From: Heliocidaris tuberculata
Taxonomy: Eukaryota > Echinodermata > Echinoidea > Camarodonta > Echinometridae
Length of the DNA: 64,000 nt
Assembly: GCA_025618425.1 (NCBI GenBank)
Contig: CM046832.1
Coordinates: forward strand, 47,262,859 to 47,326,858
Direction: 5' to 3'
Part shown: positions 23,587-36,171 of the stretch, one piece after another
Layout of the letters: every line of letters begins with the position of its first letter
How positions within the stretch are numbered: the stretch's first letter is position 1
Made by a program: the position numbers and the translations under genes
The notes under the pieces: generated by a model
Database searches by the model: none
What the model was told of the DNA's origin: nothing
What the model saw: only the letters and a program-made list of their open reading frames with translations

Positions 23587-26500
23587 GTGACATACATTTA
23601 CTGTATCAGGGTGTTTGGATGGTAGAGGAACATTTGTCATAATTCTGTTTGTAAATTGGAAGTGAGATGCATAATGTCACTTATACATGTACAAGCTTAT
23701 CTGAAGATAAGTCTACAATAGCTTTTATGGGTGAACAGGCTTCAATTGGTTTTGTGTGTATTAGTGGGAAGTTGTCCATTCTAGATCATTCATACATGAG
23801 AGGAAAATAATTATTTAAAATTTCACTTTCAACTCTGAAACCTCAAATTTGAAGCATAGTAAGAGTTCAAGAGTCCCTGAATCAGGTAATCTAGAAAATT
23901 TAAGAAAATAAAATCTTGTTTGGATCAAATATGTGTTCTGTTTTTTACTACTGCAACAGTGAATGTTTGACACAGTCCCACATAAGCAAAGGGCCTATGA
24001 GTGGCATAATGTACATATGTAGTCTTCTCATATAAATTACAAGTTCATGCATCAGAGACTTGTTTGATAAAAGGACAAGCGACCTAAAAAGATTTTACCA
24101 GCCATTTTTGTTTTTTGGCATTTTAATTCAGAAGCCCATTCTGTTTTTTCCTTTCATGAGCCCTCTGGAAGGAAAACAAATATTTTGAGCAATGCTGATA
24201 TGTAATTCAGTTCAGAAAAACTCTGTCATTTTTTTTCTCACCTGCGTAGCGAGACATAGGTGTATAGGTGTTGCTTTTCCATTTAATTTTTCCTGTGGTC
24301 ATCCTTAGAGCATTTCCTCCTATATGACAATTTCCTCCTATATGACAATTTGTGCAGTCCTGACTGAGAAACTGGATATTTTGGAATATTTAAATTACAG
24401 AGTTTTTCTTGTACTGCGAAATTGTCATGATTTGTTAAAGAAAAAGAAATGGAATCTAGGGCTTGATATCAGCTACTGAAATAATGTATTTATTTTGTGT
24501 GTTATAATTTGTATTTTTCATTAAAATAAATCACTAACTCATTGTGCTGGACCATGTATATGTACATGTAGGCTGCAAAGTATAGTGAGGTTATTTGAAA
24601 TGAAAGCTGCAGTTTATTTTTATTTATTTCTGATATTTTTGCAGTTGGTAATAATGGAGCTGCTTGTATCAGTTCATTTTATTATATATTAAGTACAAAA
24701 CTTAATGTTATTGTAATTGAGACACTGCTTTGCACCTGTTTTATTCTTTACATTTCCCATAGAACAGTATACTTTTTTTCTATAATGAGCTTTAAATTCT
24801 TGTTACTACCATTAATTAGAAATTGAATGTGTACAAATATGAAAAAAACAAATTCCAGTTCTTTTTTTCTGCAGTGGAATCAACATTTACTAAAGAAAAA
24901 AAATTAGGTAGTTTGAATATCCAGTAGGAATAGTATAATATAGTATAATATGGTGAATTTCAAGTTGTCATCTTTCTATTTTCTTATTTATTAATTGCTC
25001 TATTTTTGATGAGTCCATGTATCATTGTAGGCAAACACTCTTACAGTGTTCTCTAGAATCTCAGATGCCGGTAATATTAGATATGAACGTGATAAGTAAC
25101 TTAGTAAACTTACCCCTCTGAAACAGTTGAGTGATGTCATCTTCGTTGGTTGCTACTTTGTGAAAGATTAATCCTGCTTGTTATATCCAAAACGTATATA
25201 TCCAGAGGAGAAGTTTGGAAGTTGAGTAGTCTGGAAATTTATAGTTATGTTCGTGAATATGATGTCAGAGTTCTGCTGTTAACATCAATTCCACAAGATT
25301 CTTATAATAGCACTTGGTACGTTGTATGATTGTCAAAGAGAGGTTCCCCTTATCTCCATCTCCTGCTGTGCCAGTACATGTCCTAGTGGTCAGATATGAT
25401 TATCATTACCATATAAACAATGCATGGAGTGCCTCTCCAGTTACTCTGACGAGAGTGACAGAGAGTGAGAGGGGGAGGGGTAGACACTATCCTGTTATGA
25501 ATGGGAAAGCACTTTATTCCCGCTGGATGGATTTAGGTGGTGATTAATTTGAGTTCGGCATGGTCGGCCAAGAGCGTCTTCCAAAGTATTATTTGCGCAC
25601 ATGATGTTGGTGTTGACATGAAAGTAAGTGTGAGCTGTTATTACTCCAGGAGTCCTGTGAAGGAAGCAGGAGAGTACAAGGGGGTGGCAGCCATGAACGT
25701 TTAATACATACATGTACCAAATTTCTTGTCTTTCTTAAATTTGTGCATTTTGGATGTACACTGTAGATGATTAAAGGCAAAGCTGCTGACATTTCGTTTT
25801 ATATGAGGAAATCAATTAAATTTAATCAATGATTTACATATTTCTGTACAATCAATGCACAGAGGGAATATTCATAGTAGAATTTTAGAGAATTTCTTTT
25901 CAACAAGTCCATCCATCTCAGGAAAAAAAAAGGAACATAAAAGAAATTTCCAAATCAGATCATTATAGTTACCACTTTGAAAGCCTTGAAAGTCTTCTGC
26001 AGATGTTGAAGTGTTCTTGTAGATGCTGAATTTTAGTATAAAATATGTCCCCAACCCCACCCCGGCCCAGTCGGTGACATTTTCCAATCCTCTCTTCTTC
26101 TTTTTTTCTGCCTGAGCGCCTTTATAGTTTTGAAAACTGTTCAAGAGCTATGTAGAGCTACATTAAATTGCTCATTATTCCTTTGTATTCTTTTGTACAA
26201 TTAAAAGGAGAGAGATCTTTTTTTATAGGTTTGAAAAAGCTCAAAAATTTAGAAAAACCAATAACACAAAACAAAAGAGAAGAAAAAGAAAAGTGGTTGT
26301 ATGAAAATACAATAATAAGATTTCTTATTTGTTTATGCATGAAAATCTCTTTTACACTAGCAAGCAAGTGTTCCTATGAACAGAAAATCGCATTATATAT
26401 CTTTGGTGAGTGATCTCAACAAATCAATCAGAATGTTTTGTAAGACAAGTACGTGAAAGAAGACGAAAAGTTCAGGATTCACAGTAATGCATTTCTGATT

Positions 26501-28195
26501 TTCCACCATTTTCTACCACAGCTACATGACATTGCACACTACCCCAAAGACCGAAATCCTGCATATGCCCCCCTGATACTCTCTCATAAAGCAAGGGCTG
26601 GGGGCTATCTCAAAATCCATTTTGCCACCCAGATTACAGAGGATTGCGAGGAATTCATGTAATACATCATCATAGCATGAGCCAGGGTATTCAACTTTAT
26701 TGCGGAATTAATGATGGTGCCTTGGGGAGTGTGACACTAATTTACTCTTATATTGAAAGCAAGGCTATGATGACAAATGAGGAAAGCATGCAGGTTTAAT
26801 CCTCCTCGCTCATGCTGAAAGCTTTCCGTCTACCTAGCTCTCAGGGGTTTTGTACATGGAAAGAGTGGAAATTGTACAGTGTTTGTACAGTGTTTGCACC
26901 TGTATGTGCAATTTATAGAGCTAAAGTGAGTATGGTTTGGTATAGATATGTGAACTGTGCCCACCTGCAATGGTCAAATGGACATGTGTGTAGCCCCTCC
27001 CTTACCCCACCTCTGCTGTCATGTTGAACTATTTGTGTGTTTTCAAATATAGATAGATCTTCTGAATTGTTTTGATCGATGGTCTGAAAAGTGATACAAA
27101 GACATGGAACAGGAAGAGAAAATTAGTTGATTAAGGCATTAATGCATGCTTTACAGAGATAAAGCCCTTCTGCCTCTCAACAAACGAAATGTGGCAGTGA
27201 TATGAATAGAAAATGGTATAGTGTATGTATTTTAGAATTAAAAGCTAAATGTTTCAAGATCTCAAGTAGATTTCTATGTGGTCAGCGCACCAATGTCCAT
27301 TACCCAAATATGCTGAAACTAACTAGACCCCAGGAGCAGGTGCATACATGTTGTATCCATTACATTCCTACAACCAAGCTCATGCATTCCATGCATGTCA
27401 TGTGTGTTGATGGATAGTCTGAATCTGCAGACTCTTGTTCAGAGTGTTTGTAGAGTATGGCTAGTGTGCACTCTGTTTGTGCTGCTGAAAGTGAAACTTT
27501 AGTTTATGCTTGTATCCAATCTGTTTATTCAGGCATGCGTATATGCACATCTATGTGATGCATGGAAATGAATGGAAAATAAAACTTGAATTTTAGATTG
27601 AGAAAGAGTTTCAAGAAGGAGTTGTAATGAGGCTAGTGTTGTCCTGGACAGTTTGAGCTAAGCATTAAAAATTTTACAGTTATAGATGATTATCACAGTT
27701 TTTAATGGCCTGCTTTATCCACATTTTCACAAATTTACATTGTCAAGATTTGTTTGAATCTTGGACATAATTTTGCTCTTTAGAGTCATCATGCACATGT
27801 ATAGGAGGTGTAAAAGTGAGAAATATTTCGAGGCTTATGTGCACACATAATCAGGAAAGGAATGAGGAGGGTATGGTAATTGTTGCAATAGTTTTTGAAA
27901 TTATAGAAATGTGCCTTTTCAGAACCAGGCTGTAGTTTCAATAAAATGTAAACTTGAATAATGTAAAACCAGGATTTTTGTGTGCATGAAACAAAAGTTT
28001 CAAATCACAATCCAAACGACATAGAATTATTGCAGTTCGCGAATGTTTCTTACTGCAATATTAGCTGTCATTATTAAACAATTCGTGAAAGTTTTATGTT
28101 GCAAAAGTCTCTGGTTTTACACTCACTTTTCATATGTGTCATATAGATTTACATTTATACCATTGTTGATATATTGTTTTATTTTTGTCTTGAAA
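23587..28195. other. Gene-poor AT-rich region
   Basis: No gene recognised on either strand. Visible are a short tandem duplication near 24317-24350 (TTTCCTCCTATATGACAA twice) and AT-rich low-complexity DNA. Open frames are short and unlike known families. Confidence 0.4.
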
Positions 28196-28509
28196 ACAGG
28201 AAATAATAGGGACAGAGTCTGGGACAGAGTCTGGGGCAGCGTCTAGTTACAAGATGACTGCTTGCAAAGATGGCTCGGCAAGTTCACAGGTCCATGCAAA
28301 TGGATTTCTGTGACATATGTTCAGGTAAATAATGTGTTACTAGTTTACTACAAATATGTTAACGTTTTCTCCATTCAGTACATGGTAGTGAATCAGTAGC
28401 GAATGCTTGATGTTATTGCAAATTTTGAAGATTTCGAAATGTTTTATATTGTTTGGATATGTGTGTATGTTTACAATCATGTCCAGCAGTACAGGAATTA
28501 AAACTATTA

Positions 28510-28722
28510 GGCTGGAATTCACAAAGGAGGTTTAAACTATGGGTAAGGTTTAAACCTCCGTAAGTGTACTAAAATAAGCGTAAATAAGAGCACATTGCCC
28601 ATGCGTGCGCTCAAATAAAATATATGATTGGAGCAGATTTCGTGCACACGTAGTACGCTTGAAAAACCCAGGAGGGGGTTTAAACCATGGTTTATACCAA
28701 ACCTCCTTTGTGAATTCGGGCC
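28510..28722. mobile_element. Harbinger-like MITE
   Basis: Inverted ends GGCTGGAATTCACAAAGGAG and GGCCCGAATTCACAAAGGAG continue inward as TTTAAAC/TTTGGTATAAAC. Flanking TTA on both sides fits the 3-bp target duplication of PIF/Harbinger elements. 213 bp, noncoding. Confidence 0.75.
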
Positions 28723-28861
28723 TTAGTCTCATATAAATGCATGGTGAGGCAATGACTAAAGGACATATCCTGTACCTTTTGTGATGTCCTAAGGACACGC
28801 TTCATGTGTAGAAGTCTGTGTGTTGAAATCATTTTCTACATCTACTGCCCAAATGATATTA

Positions 28862-29279
28862 ACCCTTTCAGGACAGGAATTACCTTAGGGCTAAATTGAT
28901 CACATTTTGTTCTTCAAATTGGCAACAATAATATACATGTATTTCTTTTATTGCTACATGGTTCAGTAAAGTGTAATGTCTTTGAAAACAATATACATGG
29001 TTAGGAATTTTGTCTTAAAGTTTTTAAAATTGCCGATTTTGAGAAAAAAACAATGATTTTGAACCTCTCAATGTGTTGCCAATTCAAGGATTTTAAAGCT
29101 AATTCTTGTTTTTTAAATTCCTGTCATCAAATGCGATATGGTCATGAAACAAAAATGGACAGAGTGTATGCATAAATTTTTGCTTTTTCTACTCATGCAT
29201 CTGGTATATTTTTTAGAGCTCTGAATCGAAATTTATTGAGCCAAACCACAAAATATGGTCAATTGTCTCGAAAGGGATA
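28862..29279. mobile_element. MITE with CCCTTTCGAGACA ends, copy 2
   Basis: Reverse-orientation copy of 12637-13026, alignable end to end, with termini AACCCTTTCAGGACAGG and (opposite strand) ATCCCTTTCGAGACAATTG. Confidence 0.65.
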
Positions 29280-29499
29280 ACAAATTGCTTGAGGCCAGCT
29301 GATTATTCTGACAGTAGAGCCCTCCTCTTCTTTTTCTTCCCTTCCTGCTGCTACTCTCCAACCTTCATCTATCATTTTCTGCAGTCGTCCCAGCATCATT
29401 TATTCTGTCAGTTTCTATGTTTCATTCTTTTTCTACTCTGCTGTAAGAATGACCATTAAAGCAGCCATTGATTGTTCAGATTATGAGAGCTTACGGCAT

Positions 29500-29870
29500 T
29501 TTCAGTTGCTTGAGATTCTGGTGTTAATATGCCATTTGAATTGGAAGTGTTTTAGTATACTGTCAATGCAGGTGATAAGGGAAAGATAAATTGGAGTTTT
29601 GGTCATCCAATTACATTGTGAAAGAAACTGTCTCAAAGCAATTGGGAAAGGTTGATCATGTCTACATAAGAATTGTCTTATACTGTGAGGTTTTGGAATC
29701 ATCAAAATGATAAGAAATTGACCCAATCTCGCTGAAACGCACATGTACTGCACACACAAGTGGCATGAATGTTCGGCTTGAACATTTCAGCTGTTTCTCG
29801 TCATATTTTTAATATGAGGGCATTTGAAGAGCTATCGTTTTCAGTGGACATTTCTACTATGATGTTTTTC
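29500..29870 (-). repeat. Interspersed repeat, copy 1
   Basis: Aligns in reverse orientation to 38850-39170, including TTCAAATGCCCTCA, GAAACAGCTGAAATGTTC and GAGTCAATTTCTTATCATTT-type blocks. Family unknown; noncoding. Confidence 0.65.
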
Positions 29871-30504
29871 CAAACTGACTTAAAAAGAATGAGAAAGCTC
29901 ACAAATTATTTTTCACCTCTCCCAGAACTCAACCTCCTCTTTAAATCTCAAGGAAGATTAAACAGATTTTACCTTAGTTTGTATCCCCATCATTTATTTA
30001 TCTTTTGAAGATTATTTATGAGTTTATTTCCAATAATTAATTATAATAAGTTTCAGAAATATGAAAATATTTTCATCCATCACCAGATATTTTTTTTATC
30101 ACACTCCCAGGCCCTTGCTGGAAGGGTATCTGCATGTACTTCTGGCTAAGAGGGGATTTTATGTGCCAGAAGATCATATGGACTGTGAACTCATCAGGTA
30201 AGAATGAATAACTATATGTTCTGTTTAGGTAATGGTATCAAGACTTTTGTTTACTAACTGCTCTGACTCTGATACATTCATGGAGAAAAGACATTTTACT
30301 GGAAATGAAAGTTACCTTAAAAATATAGTTAATTTGTTGTTGTTGTTGTTTTATTATAATTTAGACTCATAAAAAGACCATTCATAAGAAACAAAAGCAA
30401 TTTAAAGGTACAGGTTACATACAGTTGTTACTTGAGAAGACACAAGGGAAACCAGAAAAAGTTAGCTCGGTTAAGATCTTAATGTAAGTACATTGTACAT
30501 GTAA

Positions 30505-31385
30505 TCAAAATGTATTATGCCCAATGATGTGAACTAAAATCTTGAGGCTAGCTGGTGATTCTAACAACAGCAAAGTCACTTCACTTGCTTTCTATATCAT
30601 TTCTAAATTCAGCTACATTCTTCCTCGCTTTTCTGACTTGTCTGTCTGTATTCTTCTGTTCTCATAGTCTTTGCTGAAAGGATTGCTCAAGAGCAGCTGA
30701 TGATTATGAGATTATGAGAGCTGAGGGCATTGGTTGTCAATAGGTTTTTGAAATTTGACAATTGGATTGGAAATAAAATACAACTTTTTTGATTCCGTTA
30801 TAATTCAGACGACAACAGATGAAGGTTAATTCTATTTTCTCATCAATTCTATCTTTGTCTTTCAGATGATAGACTGCCTCCAGCGCTTCAGGGGATGGTC
30901 CCAAGATATGGCATCTCCCAGCATCTGATCCACCGATGATCAAGGTGAAGCTTGGAAAGCTCTACCCGTCAACTAAGGCTCTACAAGCCCAGAAAGAAGG
31001 TAATTCTCGCCTCTATCTTAGCTACCTCATGCTCAAGTAGTGCATGGAATGGATCTGGTACTTTTAGGCTATAATTAACATGTTCTAGAATCAAGAGAAT
31101 GAAGTAAAGATTTATTTGAATTCAATCAATCAGAGGCACATGGGGTATTTTTAATTTTTTTTATTTAGGAAATAATTATATTTTCCATGCCCAATGATGT
31201 AAACCACAATCTTGAGGCTAGCTGGTGATTCTGACAGTGAAGACCTACCCTTTCTGTATTCAGCTACAATCTTCCTCCATTTTCTTGTTTGCCTTTCTGT
31301 ATTCTTCTGTTCTCTTGGTCTTTGCTGAAAGGATTGCTCAAGAGCAGTTGATGATTATCAGATTATGAGAGCTGAGGGCATTGGT
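30505..31385. repeat. Two direct copies of a 210-bp repeat
   Basis: 30515-30735 and 31188-31383 share CCCAATGATGT, ATCTTGAGGCTAGCTGGTGA, GTCTTTGCTGAAAGGATTGC and GATTATGAGAGCTGAGGGCA. A third, more decayed copy is at 29285-29500. The two copies flank the putative exon at 30867-31000. Confidence 0.7.
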
Positions 31386-31694
31386 GGTTAATTTTTAGGA
31401 CATTCACTGAAGTGACGTAGCTTTCTTGTATGCAGTGTAGCTGTTCACAGGGAGACTTGAGTGAGAGAATGGAAAGTTTTGTCTCTCTCAAGCATTGAAT
31501 CTGTTGATTATGGCTAGATTTTGGCGTGACAAAAAACATTTTACATCTTCTGCCCAGGTTGTACGACAATCGCTCGATGTCAGTTTCCTACACTAACTGA
31601 AATCCTAACTTTAACCCTGGATCCAACACTATACCTAACCTTATCTCTAACCCTAAAACCTAAAACTATTTGCAACATTAACCCTAACCATATA

Positions 31695-31870
31695 CAGTGG
31701 AACCTCATTATAACAAACTCCTTGGGACCAAGGAAATTACTTTGTTATATTGGACCCTTTGTTATATAAGGGCTAAAATACAATAGAATACAAAGAAGTG
31801 GGACAGGCAAAATTACCTTGTTATAAGAAGAGTACGTTATAACAGTGTTCTTTATAACGAGGTTCAACTG
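31695..31870. mobile_element. Pogo-like MITE 1
   Basis: Left end CAGTGGAACCTCATTATAAC preceded by TA; right end on the opposite strand CAGTTGAACCTCGTTATAA. Such CAGT..AACCTC termini with TA target sites are typical of pogo/Tigger-type Tc1-mariner derivatives. Confidence 0.75.
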
Positions 31871-33256
31871 TGTATTTCTGACAAAATAAAGCCTGGAGCG
31901 CATTGTTGGATCATGTCTGCCGAAGATATTGTCATCTTTGGGTTATGAAAAGACTCCTTACCTGCACTCCAGGGCTATTGTAGCTAGAACACTTGCCTAT
32001 AAAAGGTTTGATTCTTTCTGTATTGGCCTATCACCCTAGTTTATCCATCTGTTTTCTCCTTGTAGATGCTGTCACTTTATTTGGATGACCGATTCCACTT
32101 CATACACCTCAGTTACATCAAGGTTCGTAAGCTATGGGCTGACAATTATGTACTTGCTGTCAAACTTATGTAAAATGGAAGTTTACCATATCTTTATACA
32201 TTAATACTGAAATCATCGAATTCAAGCAATTCTGTGTACATGCATGTTGATCTATAGACCTTTTGTTTACTTTCTGATTGTACCCTTGTATGTTTAAAGG
32301 CAATGGCTTAATTTTGCGATGTAGGTTTCATTTCAATTATGATACAATATTGATTCTGTTCACATCGATGACATTATATCATGATGTATTGTTGCTGCCC
32401 TGTGATGACAAAAGATGCCTTATTCTGAGACTGGTTTGTGAATGTCCCATCCTGCACTTGACACCTTTCTTACTTACATTCTACTGCTACTCTTCACAGA
32501 CTCTCGTCTCTCTATCTTTCCCTTAAAAAGTTTCCTCTTATTCTCTGTGGGATGTTTGCAGTGTGGACCAGTTTGATGACAATCAATGTCTGAGGGCACC
32601 TCTTATCTCTTATTTAACAAGTTTGTAATGGAAAGTAATTTATTATTTGGCATTGTGAAATATATTTATGCTGTTATAGGGAGATATAGGGAGATGAATG
32701 TCATCTTAAAGCTTAATTGGTAAATGGTAATATTTTGCATTCAAGCTTTCATGCATGATCCAATGAAAAAGTTTGTCATAAAATAAATTAATTACAACCA
32801 ATTTTTTTTTGCAATGTGTCAGGTTTCTTGCCATGATGGCTAATGTATATTGTAAATTCCCCAAAGTTTATTTATGGTAAACTAGAGTAATTTTATAATC
32901 AATATGAATCGAAACCTATGACTACTAGTTTTTTAAGTGATACTCTTGACCTTGCTATATGTTATATTCAATCATCGTTTCACTTTTGTCTTTCTTTTTA
33001 CCCAAAGCTTCATCTATGAACCTGGTTCCACAGATCTGCTACTATAAGAACTGGAGGCTCACTGTCAACACTGTGAGGAAATTGTAGCTGAAACAATTCA
33101 TACCAATGAATTGATAGATTCTCGCCTTGCAATAAAAGTTACCAAATGAAAGTAGTACTTATGTATTGTGTGTCTTTTTACTCGTCTGCTTTGAGAAGGA
33201 AGGCACGTTGTAGGGTGAGGATGAAGCTAGTGTGTTTGGAATAGGAATGCCATATA

Positions 33257-33355
33257 CAGTGGAACCTTATAATAAAGCACACTATTATAACAAACTCTTG
33301 TTATAACAAGGTAATTTTTTTGGTCCAAAGGAGTTTGTTATAATGAGGTTCCACT
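33257..33355. mobile_element. Pogo-like MITE 2
   Basis: 99 bp; CAGTGGAACCTTATAATAAA at the left and CAGTGGAACCTCATTATAAC inward from the right, with TA on both flanks. Confidence 0.75.
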
Positions 33356-33616
33356 GTACTATCAAACCAGAAACGTTCACAAATTTTATCAGTGGACCAG
33401 ATTCCAAGAAGTATCATGCCACAAGATTAGTCACTTCGCAATTCATCAATTTAAAAAATAATTTTAAAAAAATTTAGGTGAATTTTTCTGGTTTTCAGTA
33501 CTGTTTTTGGTATGTTTTGATATTGTTGATCTTACATTGAATGTTTTGATGTTGTTGATCTTACATTAAACGTGTTGATGTGTTAATCTTACATTGCTTG
33601 TGAATGACTACATGTA

Positions 33617-33960
33617 CAGTGGGAACTCACTATAATGAGGTCTTTGGAACCATGAAAATTACCTTGTTTTATCAGGAATCTCCTTATATCAAGGGTGAAA
33701 AAAAAAAAACCCCAAACAAAGACTTGGGACAAGCAAAATTACCTTATATCAGGAATCTTGTTACATCGGAGCTCTTTATACAGACCTTCCACTGTACTTC
33801 TACAGTGGAACATCATTTTAACAAACTCCTTGGGACCAAGGAAATTACCTCTTTATATCGAAACCTTTTACATCAGGCCTAAAAACAGAGTACAAGAGTG
33901 GGACCAGAAAAATTACTTTGTTATAATGAGAGATTGTTAGAACAGCGTACTTTGTAATAA
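33617..33960. mobile_element. Two adjacent pogo-like MITEs
   Basis: The first spans 33617-33794 with CAGTGGGAACTCACTATAAT and CAGTGGAAGGTCTGTATAAA ends and TA flanks. A second starts at 33803 (CAGTGGAACATCATTTTAAC) and fades near 33960 with a damaged right end. Confidence 0.7.
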
Positions 33961-35353
33961 TCAGTGTTAATTTATAACCAAAGGTGGGTATATGAACAAT
34001 TAATTATTCATTCATAGCTTCTGTAATTTCTTTGGAAAAAGATTAATTTGGTTTGAAAAAAATAGGACAGAGAATAAACGTTAGTTATTGATCTACTCGT
34101 TGGCAAAGTGGCCTTTTTAATGTATGGTGGCATCCAGGAGAACTCCCCATTTGTAGTGTACAAAGCTCACTTTCCTTTTTATTCTAATACAGACAGTATG
34201 GGTCATACGTTTTTCATAACTTCCTGTGCAAATATCTTTTATTACTAGAAATCAATAACTGGATATTTTGAATATTTAGTAATTTTTTTGTACAAAAACA
34301 AGTGGAGAGTTCTTCATGTACGATATTACACAGTGAAGACTAATATGCTGGGAGGGGAGATGAAAGGGGAGAGTCTCTATATCATATAAATTGATCTTGA
34401 TTTTTGATGGTCGATCAATGCTCTTTCGGTCATGAACGCAAAAATTACTCGCAAAATTCAATATACATGTTTACTGTCAGCATAACTTTATTACATGTAC
34501 CAAAATGTGGCCAGGAGGTATTACACAGCATAATCTGCAATTGGTTGAGAACCTTGAACTTTTAATAGGTGGTCTTCACAAATTTCTTCACAAATTTCAG
34601 AGCAGAAAGAACTTTGTTCCTCTCTCAGTCTTATTCCAAATACATTTGACATTTTACAGTGACAACAAAAGCCAAACTTTCAAAAATTCAAACGCCTATT
34701 GCTAAACCTTGATAATGCCGTCTCTTAAAATATTACATGTGACATTCATAAATAACATGGTGGGGACTTCAAGTGAGGATCAGGACCCGTATTCACTTTA
34801 ATACTTAGTACGAAATAGGAGTATTTTACCTAGTTTTTGGCAAAGATGAAATACGTAAGCATCCCCACATGACACATGAAAATGTATGACGGCACTTTTA
34901 CAGGTCGCCTGTCTCATGCAGTCAACAAACTTTTCACCCACATGAGCCGAAAACCTGTTTACAATGGTAAACCATTTGTTTTCATGATTTTGTACTTGAT
35001 TCCAACACACTTAAAGGTTCCCTTTTATGGAATTACAAAGGAACTTCAATTAGTAGACTTTTCTACTGTGAATCCAGATCTGTCAACCATTTTACCTGAA
35101 TTCCATTCATTAATCTGTAAACTTGAAAATAAAAAATTAATTGGGAACGCCCCTAAAAATTTTGGAAAATCGGTCCAGCGATCGATGACGTCATGTGACG
35201 TCACACTCAGAATGCTTGACTCCACGCAAGCTGAAAGTGTGTGTGTAGGCTATTGAACTTCGTGTAGATCCTAGCTTCGACTTCGTGCCATTACAGCCCT
35301 TCATTTTAGTTTTTTTTTAATCCTATATCAACGAACGATAACATCTTCTTCAG

Positions 35354-35506
35354 ACAGAAGAAATAAAAGAGGAATTAGGGGCACGGCCGTATTTGTTTGA
35401 ACCAGACATGTCGGATTCTGATTATATGACAGAGACGTCCCTGATTTCAATAACGGAGAAGATATCGACGGGAGACTTGGGAATTATAACTAGTAATTCC
35501 TTTTGA
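35354..35506 (+). pseudogene. Acidic transposon-encoded protein fragment
   Basis: After an acceptor-like CTTCAG, an open frame reads GARPYLFEPDMSDSD and on to a stop near 35506, about 50 residues. The PYxFEP motif with acidic residues resembles short accessory proteins of invertebrate DNA transposons, but I cannot name the family. It lies inside the TTAA-flanked element, on the strand opposite to the THAP fragment. Confidence 0.4.
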
Positions 35507-35929
35507 TAATTAGATTGCCGATTAAATTTTAATTTACGGATATCCACCAATTATTAATCTTGTTTGCGCTTGCAAAATGCCCCAGTCCTGATGAGGCTGA
35601 GCTGAAAGCTGATCGAGGCAGTGAGCTCGACGTGCGCAGGTGTACACGCCGTGCCGTTCGGTCGTTCGCCTGCCGACCCTGCCTGGCCTGGGCTTGGGTA
35701 GGGTTTTACTGGTGCATGGGGTGGTAGCGTTTTGTTTCTAGTAAATTCTAACATTGATATCCAGAAAACCCTTAGCTCTCCTGTTACCTTGCATGTTTTC
35801 ATTGTGCTGCTATGAATAATAAGTACCGGTAGACTAAGTTAGTGTAGGTACAGTGATAGTTGATCAATAGATATATGATCAATAGATACCGTAGATCAAG
35901 TTTGATTTTGGGGATGGCATCTTGCTTCA

Positions 35930-36171
35930 GGGACGGCCTCTTCTTGATGCCAAACGCCGCATGCAGCCCCGTACTATCGAGGAAGTCCTCCGCACAAATG
36001 TGCTCGGAACACACGGACACTGCGGTCACTCGGCCCCTTCCAATTGACGCGAGTTAGTTTCACTTTTGAGGTCCATTTTCTTCTAATATTTGGGTCTTTG
36101 AGGAATAAATGTAGACTTACACCCTCCTTTGTGATGTTGCTGCAACCTGCAAAGACACAGCGTTGCGGCAT
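35930..36171 (-). pseudogene. THAP-domain fragment with frameshift
   Basis: From ATG at 36171 the minus strand reads MPQRCVFAGCSN, LHLFLKDPNIRRKW and WKGPSDRSV, matching the N-terminal half of a THAP zinc-finger domain (C-x4-C, FPKDP-like and RRKW motifs). The second half (VCSEHICAEDFL, then AIPKI in place of the AVPTIF box) continues in another frame, so a one-base insertion near 36010 interrupts the domain. THAP domains bind DNA and occur in P-type and Kolobok transposases. The catalytic part is missing. Confidence 0.7.

Larger units (their letters stand above)
28198..33140 (+). ncRNA. Possible spliced plus-strand transcript of unknown coding potential
   Basis: Five blocks carry convincing splice boundaries: about 28199-28325 (TTCAG|GTAAAT), 30109-30201 (CCCAG before, ATCAG|GTAAGA after), 30867-31000 (TTTCAG before, AGAAG|GTAATT after), 32066-32122 (TTGTAG before, ATCAAG|GTTCGT after) and 33008 to about 33140 (CCAAAG before, AATAAA at 33131-33136). 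A 72-codon frame from ATG GCT CGG in block 1 passes in phase through blocks 2 and 3 and stops, but the peptide resembles no family I know. Other frames break at junctions. A lineage-specific noncoding RNA or a decayed gene fits better than a conserved protein gene. Whether the blocks belong to one transcript is unproven. Confidence 0.3.

Noticed and set aside
30109..30201. Coding exon reading PLLEGYLHVLLAKRGFYVPE
   Set aside because: The frame looks protein-like but hits a stop at the next junction (AG|A TGA), so it cannot be extended with the neighbouring blocks.
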